A stretch of DNA of 60,564 nucleotides, taken from Deltaproteobacteria bacterium. Lineage in GTDB: Bacteria > Myxococcota_A > Polyangia > Polyangiales > JADJMO01. Position 1 is the stretch's first letter. Each line of letters starts with the position of its first letter. The notes beneath the pieces are model-generated. The model saw nothing but the letters and a program-made list of their open reading frames with translations. It did no database searches and was not told the origin of the DNA. Of the stretch, positions 43,849-53,034 are shown one piece after another. A program made the position numbers and the translations under genes. The stretch covers positions 1 through 60,564 of the forward strand of contig JACPFM010000182.1 of the NCBI GenBank assembly GCA_016182965.1, read 5' to 3'.

Positions 43849-44174
43849 GCTTGCACCTGACTTTCGGTTCGGAGCTCGACGAAGAGCTGTCCATCACGCT
43901 CGAAGACGGGATACGTGCGCAGCGCGTCGCACTCGCCGCCGTGCGCCTGGCCGGTCGCGAGATCGAAGCGACGCGCATGGAGCGGGCAGGTGACGGAGCG
44001 CCCGCCCACCAGGCCGTCGGCCAGCGGTCCCTGCTTGTGCGGGCAGCGCGCCTGCGTGGCGTAGAGCTCGCCGTCGCGGGTGCGGAACACCGCGATGGCC
44101 ATGCCGCCGAGATCGAAGGTGCGTCCCTCGCCGGGGGGCACCAGCTCGATCGGCCCGAGGCCACGCGCGCTCAT
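43836..44174 (-). CDS. nirD: Nitrite reductase small subunit, Rieske type
   Basis: 112 aa Rieske-fold protein and partner of NirB in the reduction of nitrite to ammonium. The [2Fe-2S] ligands are all present: C44-P-H46 and C63-P-L-H66 (ARCPHKQGPL and TCPLHARRF). Escherichia coli NirD lacks these ligands, so this one should hold a real cluster. ATG 44174 overlaps the nirB stop by 4 nt; the 3' end overlaps narK by 13 nt. Confidence 0.9.
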   Translation of the reverse strand: MSARGLGPIELVPPGEGRTFDLGGMAIAVFRTRDGELYATQARCPHKQGPLADGLVGGRSVTCPLHARRFDLATGQAHGGECDALRTYPVFERDGQLFVELRTESQVQACRV

Positions 44175-46654
44175 CGCCGGCCTCCCGCGACGCGCTTGAG
44201 CGCGCTCACCGGCACGTCGATGCGCTCGGCGAACTGCGTCTGGTGCACCGGCGCCTGCCCTTCGCTCCACGGATCGACGTAGGCGTCGACCGCGGCCTGG
44301 ATGTCGCCGTCGAGCCGCGCGCAGATCCCCTCGCTGTCGTCGAAAAGGACGCTCTTCAAGCGATCGATGCCCAGCCGCTCGACGAACGCCCACGTGCGCT
44401 CGCCGAACTTCGCGTGCTCGCGGTAGTACTGGAGGAACCGGCCGATGATCGTCAGCGCGTCCTGTTGCGTGTCGACGGTGCAGAGGACGTCCCCCTTGCG
44501 CACGCGCGAGCCGGCGGCGCCGCCGACGTAGATCTCCCAGCGCCCGCCCTCGATGGCGACGGCGCCGACGTCCTTGGTCGTGGCCTCGCTGCAGTTGCGC
44601 GGGCAGCCGGCGGTGGCGAGCTTCAGCTTGCCGGGCGACTCGAGCCCCTGGAACCGCCGCTCGATGGCGATGCCGAGCGCGGTGCTGTCGCCGACGCCGT
44701 AGCGGCAGAACTCGGTGCCGACGCACGTCTTGCAGGTGCGGAACGCCTTGGCGTACGCGTGCCCCGAGGGCATCCCGAGGTCGCGCCACACGTCGGGGAG
44801 CCTCGCCTTGGGGATGCCGAGGAGATCGATGCGCTGGCCGCCGGTGATCTTCACCATCGGCACCTCGTACTTGTCGGCGACGTCGGCGATCTTTCGCAGC
44901 TGCGCCGGCGTGGTCACGCCGCCGTAGATGCGGGGGATGACGCTGAACGTGCCGTCGCGCTGGATGTTCGCGTGCACGCGGTCGTTGATGAAGCGCGCGT
45001 CGCGCTCGTCGACGTACTCCTTGCCCCACAGCGTCTTGAGCAGCGAGGCGAGGCCGGTCTTGCTGGCGGGATCATCATTGCCAGAGGCGAGCCCGCGGCC
45101 GGCGGCGAGCTCGCGGAAGACCGCCGACACGCTCTTGAGGCCGCGCGCGCGGATCTCGCGCACCAGGTCCGGCTTGGGCAGCGGCACGCCCGGCACGTAC
45201 CAGTGCACCGAGGGGTCCTCCGTGACCGCGCCTTCGGCGGCGGCGGCGAGGAGCGCCTCGATCTGCGGCTTGCACGAGCCGCAGCCGGTGCCGGCGCGCG
45301 TCGCGTCGCACAGCACCTTCATGCTGCGCTTGCCGGACTTCACCGCCGAGACGATCGCGCCCTTGGTCACGCCGTTGCAGTTGCAGACCTGCGCGTCTTC
45401 CGGCAGCGCGTCGAGGTCGAGCGCGGGGCAGGAGGACGACGCCGACGGGAAGAGCAGCTCGGCGCGCGTCTCGGGCAGCTCCGCGCCGCGATCGAACGCC
45501 TGCAGCAGCGCGGGCGCGGCGCTCGCGTCGCCGAGCAGGATGGCGCCCGCGAGCTTGCCGCCGCGCACCAAGAGCTTCTTGTAGATCCCGCGCGACGGCT
45601 CCGCGTAGCTGACCACCTCGTCGCCCGGCTGCGCGTCGCGCTCGCCCATCACCGCGAGCTCGACGCCGGCGACCTTGAGCTTGGTCGAGACGCGCGATCC
45701 GACGTAGGCGGCCTCGCGCTCCGTCAGCCGGTCGGCCAGGACGCGCCCCTGATCCCACAGCGGCGCGACGAGGCCGTAGAGCTGCCCGCGGTGCTCGGCG
45801 CACTCGCCGATCGAGAACACGTGCGGATCGCTCGTCTGCAGCGCGTCGTCGACGACGATGCCGCGCGCGACCTCGAGCCCACAGGCGCGCGCCAGCTCGG
45901 CGTTCGGGCGGATGCCGGCCGAGACCACCAACAGCTCGCAGGCCAGCTCGCCGCCGTCCTTGAACAGGACCGCGCTCACCGCGCCGTCCTGCGTGCGCAC
46001 GCCCACCGTCTCCTTGTCGAGGTGGACCTTCACGCCGAGCTTCTCGACCGAGCGCGAAAGCGTGTGGCCGGCGTCGGGATCGAGCTGCACCTCCATCAGG
46101 TGCGAGACCCGGTGCACCACGTGGACCTGCAGCCCGAAGCCGAGCAGCCCGCGCGCCGCCTCGAGGCCGAGGAGGCCGCCGCCGATCACCGCCGCGCGTC
46201 GCGCGGTCTCGGCGCGCTTGCGGATCGCGCTGCAGTCGTCGAGCGTGCGGAAGACGAAGGCGCCGTCGACCAGCGCGCCGTCCTTCATGAGGCCATCGAT
46301 CGGCGGCAGGAACGCCGAGCTGCCGGTCGCGATGACCAGCAGGTCGTAGGGCGCGGCGACCTCGCCCGCGTGCACCACGCGCAGCGCGCGATCGATCGCG
46401 GTGACCCGGTGCCCGGCGTGCAGCGTGACGCCGTGCGCGTCGTACCAGGCGAGCGGGTTGAGGAACACGTCCTTCGCCTGGTGCGTGCCGGCGAGCACGC
46501 CCGACAAGAGGATGCGGTTGTAGTTGCCGTACGGCTCGTCGCCGAACATCGCGATCTCGAAGCGTTCGCGCCCGCCGCGCGCGACGAGCTCCTCGACGAA
46601 GCGCGCGCCGGCCATTCCGTTCCCGATGACGACGAGTCTCTGCTTGCGGCTCAT
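44171..46654 (-). CDS. nirB: Nitrite reductase NAD(P)H large subunit
   Basis: 827 aa, the full length of NirB. It reduces nitrite to ammonium with six electrons from NAD(P)H. The order is an FAD/NAD(P)H oxidoreductase domain (RLVVIGNGMAGARF at about 6-19; VIGGGLLGLEAARG), a BFD-like [2Fe-2S] domain (VCNCNGVTKG...GTGCGSCKP), then ferredoxin-half domains and the siroheme/[4Fe-4S] sulfite/nitrite reductase domain with TCVGTEFC and AGCPRNC. All cluster cysteines are visible. It acts in the cytoplasm with NirD. It starts 51 bp after the nitrate reductase stop. Confidence 0.93.
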   Translation of the reverse strand: MSRKQRLVVIGNGMAGARFVEELVARGGRERFEIAMFGDEPYGNYNRILLSGVLAGTHQAKDVFLNPLAWYDAHGVTLHAGHRVTAIDRALRVVHAGEVAAPYDLLVIATGSSAFLPPIDGLMKDGALVDGAFVFRTLDDCSAIRKRAETARRAAVIGGGLLGLEAARGLLGFGLQVHVVHRVSHLMEVQLDPDAGHTLSRSVEKLGVKVHLDKETVGVRTQDGAVSAVLFKDGGELACELLVVSAGIRPNAELARACGLEVARGIVVDDALQTSDPHVFSIGECAEHRGQLYGLVAPLWDQGRVLADRLTEREAAYVGSRVSTKLKVAGVELAVMGERDAQPGDEVVSYAEPSRGIYKKLLVRGGKLAGAILLGDASAAPALLQAFDRGAELPETRAELLFPSASSSCPALDLDALPEDAQVCNCNGVTKGAIVSAVKSGKRSMKVLCDATRAGTGCGSCKPQIEALLAAAAEGAVTEDPSVHWYVPGVPLPKPDLVREIRARGLKSVSAVFRELAAGRGLASGNDDPASKTGLASLLKTLWGKEYVDERDARFINDRVHANIQRDGTFSVIPRIYGGVTTPAQLRKIADVADKYEVPMVKITGGQRIDLLGIPKARLPDVWRDLGMPSGHAYAKAFRTCKTCVGTEFCRYGVGDSTALGIAIERRFQGLESPGKLKLATAGCPRNCSEATTKDVGAVAIEGGRWEIYVGGAAGSRVRKGDVLCTVDTQQDALTIIGRFLQYYREHAKFGERTWAFVERLGIDRLKSVLFDDSEGICARLDGDIQAAVDAYVDPWSEGQAPVHQTQFAERIDVPVSALKRVAGGRR

Positions 46655-46704
46655 GGCTCCATGGCTCCGGGGTTGTCTGTTCGGAGGCGTGATCTCGAGC
46701 GCTG

Positions 46705-49044
46705 TCAGGACTTCCCCCGGACTGAAGTCCGGGGCACCGACAGCAGTGCGAAGCCCTGCGGGCTAGCGAGATGTTCGTGCCGAGGAATTGCGGACTGTGG
46801 CTCGCAGGTGAGGCCCCCTCGACCCGTGCTTTGCAGACCCGATCGACAATCGCCTCCCTGCGGCGACAACCCCAAGCCGGGCTGGCGACTCCGTGAAGTC
46901 CGAAGGACTTGAGGTGCAGTCGGTGCCCCGGACTTCAGTCCGGGGGGATTCTCCAACAGGTCCGCGAGCTCTCGCTCGACGCGCACGGCGCAGACCTTCA
47001 GCTCCGGCATGCGGCTGATCGGATCGAGCGCGTCGTTGGTCAGGCGGTTCACGCTCGCCGCGCCGCCCCAATGGAACGGCACGAAGACGGTGTCGGCGCG
47101 GATCGCGTCGGTGATCCGCACGCGGAAAACGGCCGCGCCGCGGCGCGTGGAGAGCCGCGCGCGATCGTTGGCCTGGAGGCCGATGCGCCGCGCGGTCGAC
47201 GGGTGGATCTCCACGAGCGGCTCGGGCGCGAGCTCGCGCAGCCGCCGCACCCGGCGCGTCTGGTTGCCCGACTGGTACTGCGCGAGGAGCCGGCCCGTGG
47301 TCAGCCACAGCGGGTATTCGGAGTCCGGCTCCTCGGCCGGCGGCCGGTGCACGATCGCGTGGAAGCGCGCGCGCCCGCTCGGCGTCGGGAAGCGCTCTTC
47401 GAACAGGCGCGGCGTGCCCTCGTGCGCCTCGTTCGGGCAGGGCCAGAACACGCCGCGCGTCGCGCGGACCTTCGCGTACGTGATCCCGGCGTAGTCGGCG
47501 GGCCCGCCGGCGCTCGCCCGGCGCAGCTCCTCGAACACCGCCTCCGGTCCGTCGAAGTCGAAGCCGCGCTCGACGCCGAGCGCGCGCGCGATCGCGCAGA
47601 TGACCTCGACGTCGCTGCGCACCGCGGGCGGCGCCTGCACCGCGATCTCGCGGAGGAGCACCCGCCCCTCGAGGTTGGTCACGGTGCCCGCGGTCTCCGC
47701 CCACTGCGTGGTCGGCAGCACCACGTCGGCGAGCGCGGCGGTCTCCGAGAGGAAGAAGTCGGCGACCACCAGCAGATCGAGCGCGCGCAGGCGCGCCTCG
47801 AGATCGATCCCCTTCTCTCCGGAAGAGGGCGACGCGACGAGGACGTTCGAGCCCATCGTGAACAGCGCGTGCACCTTCTCGCCGAGCGAGGAGAGCAGCT
47901 CGACCGCCGACATCCCGGCGCCGGGGAGCTCCTGCGGATCGACGCCCCACACCGACGCGACGTGCGCGCGCGCCGCCGGATCGTCGATGCGGCGGTAGCC
48001 GGGGAGCTGATCGGCCTTCTGCCCGTGCTCCCGGCCGCCCTGACCGTTGGCCTGTCCCGTGAGGCAGCCCCATCCGGCGCCCGGCCTTCCGATCGCGCCG
48101 AGGGTCAGCGCGACGTTGATGAACGCGAGCACGTTGGCGACGCCCTGCGACTGCTGCTCGGCGCCGCGCGCGGTGAGGATCAGCGGCCGCTGTGCGCGTC
48201 CGAGGAGGCGCGCCGCTTCGATCAGCGTCGCTTCGGGCACGCCGGTCACGCGCTCGACCCGCTCGGGCCAGTACGCGGCCACCGCCGCGCGCACCTCGGC
48301 GAACCCCTCGGTGCGCTCGCGGACGTACTCGTGGTCGACGCGCTCCTCGCGCAAGAGCACGTGCAAGAGGCCGTTGGCGATCGCCGCGTCGGTGCCGGGC
48401 ACCAGCTGCAGGTGCAGCGTCGCCTGCGCCGCCGTCGGCGTCCTCCGCGGATCGACCACGATGAGCGCGCCGCCGGCGGCGCGCTGCGCCTCGAGCCACT
48501 GCAGGATCGGCGGCATCGTCTCGGCGACGTTGGCCCCGACCAGCACGATGACGTCGGCGCGCGCGAGATCGTCGATGGGGAAGGGCAGCCCGCGATCGAG
48601 GCCGAGCGCGCGGTTCGCGGCCGCGGCCGCGCTGCTCATGCAGTAGCGGCCGTTGTAGTCGATGTTCGCCGTGCGCAGCGCGACGCGCGCGAGCTTGCCG
48701 AGCAGGTAGGACGCCTCGTTGGTCAGCGAGCCGCCCCCGAACACGCCGACCGCGTCGCGCCCGAAGCGCGCCTGCACGTGCGCGACGCCCTCGGCGACGC
48801 GGCCGAGGGCCTCGTCCCAGCTCGCAGGCACGAGGCGTCCGCGCGCGTCGCGCACGAGCGGCGTCCGCAGCCGATCGCGGTGATCGAGCGTGTCGGCCGC
48901 GGTCCAGCCCTTGATGCACAGCGCGCCGCGGTTGACCGGGAACGACGCGTCGCCGCGGATGCGCACCACGCCGTCACTCCCGAGAGATGAGTCGATCTCG
49001 GTCCCGCATTGCAGCGCGCAGTAGGGGCAGTGCGTCGCGACCAC
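46705..49044 (-). CDS. nasC/narB: Assimilatory nitrate reductase, molybdopterin catalytic subunit, with repeat-derived tail
   Basis: 779 aa from GTG 49044. It reduces nitrate to nitrite in the cytoplasm. The [4Fe-4S] ligands are C6-x2-C9-x3-C13...C43 (THCPYCALQCG, GALCIKGW). The Mo ligand region has NGRYCMSSAAAAANRALG, the Cys expected for assimilatory (Nas/Nap-type) enzymes. The MGD-binding parts (LTGQANGQGGREHGQKADQLPG) and the C-terminal beta-barrel (LEIHPSTARRIGLQAND-like VEIHPSTARRIGLQANDRARL) follow. After PELKVCAVRVERELADLLENP (about residue 698) the remaining 80 or so residues are encoded by an inverted-repeat element (46714-46946), so the original C-terminus was probably near residue 695-700. 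Confidence 0.92.
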   Translation of the reverse strand: MVATHCPYCALQCGTEIDSSLGSDGVVRIRGDASFPVNRGALCIKGWTAADTLDHRDRLRTPLVRDARGRLVPASWDEALGRVAEGVAHVQARFGRDAVGVFGGGSLTNEASYLLGKLARVALRTANIDYNGRYCMSSAAAAANRALGLDRGLPFPIDDLARADVIVLVGANVAETMPPILQWLEAQRAAGGALIVVDPRRTPTAAQATLHLQLVPGTDAAIANGLLHVLLREERVDHEYVRERTEGFAEVRAAVAAYWPERVERVTGVPEATLIEAARLLGRAQRPLILTARGAEQQSQGVANVLAFINVALTLGAIGRPGAGWGCLTGQANGQGGREHGQKADQLPGYRRIDDPAARAHVASVWGVDPQELPGAGMSAVELLSSLGEKVHALFTMGSNVLVASPSSGEKGIDLEARLRALDLLVVADFFLSETAALADVVLPTTQWAETAGTVTNLEGRVLLREIAVQAPPAVRSDVEVICAIARALGVERGFDFDGPEAVFEELRRASAGGPADYAGITYAKVRATRGVFWPCPNEAHEGTPRLFEERFPTPSGRARFHAIVHRPPAEEPDSEYPLWLTTGRLLAQYQSGNQTRRVRRLRELAPEPLVEIHPSTARRIGLQANDRARLSTRRGAAVFRVRITDAIRADTVFVPFHWGGAASVNRLTNDALDPISRMPELKVCAVRVERELADLLENPPGLKSGAPTAPQVLRTSRSRQPGLGLSPQGGDCRSGLQSTGRGGLTCEPQSAIPRHEHLASPQGFALLSVPRTSVRGKS
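46714..46946. mobile_element. REPIN/MITE-like element with 28-bp terminal inverted repeats
   Basis: The ends at 46714-46741 and 46919-46946 are perfect inverted copies of 28 bp, and each end is itself a hairpin (CCCCGGACTGAAGTCCGGGG). The 233-bp unit has no transposase and also holds a smaller palindrome (AAGTCC-GAA-GGACTT). No target-site duplication is visible. Two REP-like hairpins in inverted order is the layout of REPINs; a MITE is the alternative. Confidence 0.75.
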
Positions 49045-49056
49045 GCCGCCGTGTTT

Positions 49057-49072
49057 CGCAACCGACGTACCA
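49057..49072 (-). promoter_or_regulatory. Sigma-54 promoter of nitrate reductase operon
   Basis: TGGTACGTCGGTTGCG on the minus strand fits the sigma-54 pattern TGGYACR-N4-TTGCW except at the last base. GG and GC are separated by exactly 10 nt. The predicted transcript start is near 49046, only about two bases before GTG 49044. Confidence 0.7.
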
Positions 49073-49114
49073 CTCTGGAACGCGCGGTGTTTTGCAGTCG
49101 CGCCGCGCGACGCT

Positions 49115-49277
49115 CCCTACGTTTTCGTCATAACGCAGTGCAGAATCCGACGAGAATGTCGTAATCGTCCGGACATTCTACGAATCACACGTATTTTCTC
49201 GATGGATGGCGCGAGCCTGTCCAGGGTGACGCGAGCAGCCGACGAGCTGCGTCAACTACGTTTTCGTAGGATTCTGC
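49115..49277. promoter_or_regulatory. Candidate activator-binding sites upstream of nitrate reductase
   Basis: Three structures fill this spacer. CTACGTTTTCGT occurs twice in direct order (49115, 49256), the second extending to a full inverted repeat CTACG-TTTT-CGTAG. AGAATGTC-N11-GACATTCT is at 49153-49179. A 17-bp motif GCAGAATCCKACGARAA (K = G or T; R = A or G) occurs twice in opposite orientation (about 49140-49156 and 49277-49261). They lie about 80-205 bp upstream of the sigma-54 promoter, where enhancer sites usually sit. Confidence 0.55.
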
Positions 49278-49284
49278 CCGTGCG

Positions 49285-50805
<1,521 letters not shown>

Positions 50806-50830
50806 GATCCAGACAGGCTAACGCGCCGCG

Positions 50831-51883
50831 TCAGCCTGCGCCACCCGCCGCGCCGGCGCACGCGAGCAGCAGCTTGCCCCGCGTTTTACGCGACTCGAGC
50901 GCACGGTGCGCGTCGCGCGCGTCGGCCAGCGGGACGATGCGATCGACGTGCGGCTTGATCGCGCCCTCCCGCCACCACTCGAAGATCCGCGCCATCGCGC
51001 GATCGAGGCGCGGCAGATCGTCCCACAAGAGGAGCACCTGCACGCCGGCGATGCCGCGGTTGTCCTCGATCAGCTGGAAGGGGTGGTAGACGCCGCCCTT
51101 CACGAGCTCGACGCCGGCACGGAGGAACGACACCGGATCGCGGGAGGGCGGCGCGACGCCGGCGGCGCCGATGGTCACCACCAGGCCGCCGCGCGCGAGG
51201 CACCGATAGCCCTTGCGGAGGCCGGTGCCGCCGAGCGAGTCGAGGACGAAATCCACGCCGCGCCCGTTGGTCAGCCGGGTGATCTCCTGCTCGAAGTCGA
51301 GCCGCACGTAGTCGATGCCGTGATCGAGGCCGTGCGCGCGCGCGAGCTCCAGCTTCTCCTCGCTCGACGCGGTGCCGTAGGTGCGGAGGCCCACCTTCTT
51401 CGCGAGCTGCAGCGCGGCGAGCCCGACGCCCCCGGCGACCGCCTGGATGAGCACGGTGTCGCCGGCCCGGATGCGCGCCACCTCCATCAACGACTGCCAC
51501 GCGGTGATGTAGACCGCCGGGATCGCCGCCGCGTCTTCGAGGCGCATGCCGTCGGGCACCTTCCAGGCGCGCGCCGCCTCGACGACGATCTCGTCGGCGT
51601 AGCCGCCGAACCGTGTGACCGCGGCGACACGATCGCCGACCGTATGGCTGGTCACACCCTCGCCGACCTCGACGACCGTCCCCGAGAGCTCGAAGCCGAC
51701 GCACGTGGGGAACGGCGGCGCCCACTTGTAGAACCCGCGCCGCGCGATCACGTCGGCGTAGTTCACGCCGGCGAACGCGGTCGCGATGCGCAGCTCGCCA
51801 GGGCCGGGCTTTCGCACGATGGTCTCTTCGACCTCGAGGACGTCCACCTCACCGAAGCGGCGGAACACGACGCGTCTCGTCAT
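50831..51883 (-). CDS. Zinc-type alcohol dehydrogenase / quinone oxidoreductase-like (MDR)
   Basis: 350 aa medium-chain reductase. The catalytic half begins with GELRIATAFAGVNYADVIARRG and FELSGTVVEVGEGVTSHTVGDRVAAV. The NAD(P)-binding half has VLIQAVAGGVGLAALQLAKKVG (about residues 140-161), the AxxGGVG motif of quinone oxidoreductases. The Cys-rich structural zinc loop of alcohol dehydrogenases is missing, so it is of the QOR/VAT-1-like type acting on quinones or enones. It sits 25 bp downstream of nothing obvious; the activator gene starts 26 bp after its stop, so the two may be cotranscribed. Cytoplasmic. Confidence 0.9.
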   Translation of the reverse strand: MTRRVVFRRFGEVDVLEVEETIVRKPGPGELRIATAFAGVNYADVIARRGFYKWAPPFPTCVGFELSGTVVEVGEGVTSHTVGDRVAAVTRFGGYADEIVVEAARAWKVPDGMRLEDAAAIPAVYITAWQSLMEVARIRAGDTVLIQAVAGGVGLAALQLAKKVGLRTYGTASSEEKLELARAHGLDHGIDYVRLDFEQEITRLTNGRGVDFVLDSLGGTGLRKGYRCLARGGLVVTIGAAGVAPPSRDPVSFLRAGVELVKGGVYHPFQLIEDNRGIAGVQVLLLWDDLPRLDRAMARIFEWWREGAIKPHVDRIVPLADARDAHRALESRKTRGKLLLACAGAAGGAG

Positions 51884-52019
51884 GGCGGCAGCCTACTGGA
51901 TGCTGCGCACCCCACGCAGCGATTGCGCAGTCGAGACGAGGGTGCTTCGGCAACGGGGCCGCTCCCCGTGGGGCGACGACGCATGCGCGCGGCACGGCCG
52001 TTGCTGACCTCGGACACCC

Positions 52020-52778
52020 ATGGCCCTGACCGTCGGCGAAGTGATGAACCGGGAGATCTTCTCGCTGCGCCCGTCCGAGAGCGTGGAGGACGCGCTCGGC
52101 TACCTCACGGTCCTCGGCATCAGCGGCGCGCCGGTGGTCCACGCCGGCAAGCCGATCGGCGTGGTGTCGTATCGTGACCTGCTCGCCCACCGGCCAGGCG
52201 ACACGGTGCGCGATCGCATGACCCAGCCGCCGATCACATGTGGGCCCGAAGAGCGGCTCGAGGTCGCCGCCCGCATCATCGCCGAGCGCGGCGTCCACCG
52301 CATCGTGGTGGTCGACAAGAAGGGGCGCGCCATCGGCGTCGCCTCGTCGCTCGATCTGTTGCGCGGCATGACCGGCGTGCCCTCCGCCCACCCTGCTTCG
52401 TTCCCCCACCTCGACCTGGCGACCGGCATGACGTGGACCGACGATCTGCCGTTCGATCTCGAGCACGCCGAGCTGGCGCCCGCGGGCTCGGGCGTGATCG
52501 TCCTGATCCGCGGCGGCGTCGGCGTTCCGGAGCGCCGGGTGTGGGCCGAGTCGTGCGACGACGTGCGCGCGCGGCTGACCGCGATGATGGCCTACTCACC
52601 CGACGAGCCGCAGGGGCTGAAGGACATCCTCGCGCACCCGGTCGGCTTGCGGTTCCGCGCCGCGGCGTCGAGCGTGAGCCGAGAGCGGAAGGAGATCGTG
52701 CGCAGCGTGCTGACCGACGCCGTGCGCGCGCCCCGACGCGGCAACGGCAACGGCCGGCTGCGACGCTCGGGTGTCTGA
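52020..52778 (+). CDS. CBS-domain pair protein
   Basis: 252 aa. Residues 1-55 and 65-120 form two CBS motifs (MNREIFSLRPSESVEDALGYLTVLGISGAPVV and MTQPPITCGPEERLEVAARIIAERGVHRIVVV), a Bateman module that binds adenosine nucleotides. The C-terminal 110 residues contain a domain I do not recognise, with a VIVLIRGGVGVPERRVWAESC-type segment that looks like ribosome-associated HPF-like or other small alpha/beta structure. It probably senses energy charge, but no partner is encoded nearby. It is divergent from the oxidoreductase gene. Confidence 0.83.
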   Translation: MALTVGEVMNREIFSLRPSESVEDALGYLTVLGISGAPVVHAGKPIGVVSYRDLLAHRPGDTVRDRMTQPPITCGPEERLEVAARIIAERGVHRIVVVDKKGRAIGVASSLDLLRGMTGVPSAHPASFPHLDLATGMTWTDDLPFDLEHAELAPAGSGVIVLIRGGVGVPERRVWAESCDDVRARLTAMMAYSPDEPQGLKDILAHPVGLRFRAAASSVSRERKEIVRSVLTDAVRAPRRGNGNGRLRRSGV

Positions 52779-52818
52779 TCTCGCGCCGGCAGCTCCGTGC
52801 TCTTGGGCTACTGCTACC

Positions 52819-52895
52819 TGGGGTGACCGACGGGATTCGAACCCGCGACAACCGGAGCCACAATCCGGTGATCTACCAGCTGATCTACGGCCACC
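52819..52895 (-). tRNA. tRNA-His (anticodon GTG), CCA encoded
   Basis: The minus strand folds into a full cloverleaf. The acceptor stem GTGGCCG pairs with CGGTCAC, the anticodon arm is CCGGA-TTGTGGC-TCCGG with anticodon GTG (52861-52859), and the T arm is GCGGG-TTCGAAT-CCCGT. The extra G at position -1 (52895), the identity base of tRNA-His, is present and faces C73. The genomic 3' CCA is at 52821-52819. It stands alone, not in a tRNA cluster. Confidence 0.95.
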
Positions 52896-53002
52896 ACTAC
52901 CCGCCGACCGACGTACGAGACGTCGGTGAAGGGGCGGAGAACCTAGCGGGAGACGCGCACGGTCGCAAGCGTCCCCGAACGGCTGGGCTCCGGCCGGGCG
53001 TT

Positions 53003-53030
53003 CTTCGACCTTCGACCTTCGACCTTCGAC
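53003..53030. repeat. Four perfect CTTCGAC heptamers
   Basis: CTTCGAC is repeated four times without error just past the 3' end of the gene at 53035-53751. It belongs to the same heptamer family as 19694-19770. Confidence 0.9.
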
Positions 53031-53034
53031 GGGC

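Noticed and set aside
39341..44164. A 1607-codon minus-strand frame spanning the lipoprotein, TonB receptor and narK
   Set aside because: Only its last 287 codons look like protein, with a signal peptide at 40204. The rest runs out of frame through well-supported genes.
53003..53030. Heptamer arrays considered as a CRISPR-like array
   Set aside because: The units are only 7 bp with no spacers and no cas genes are in the window.
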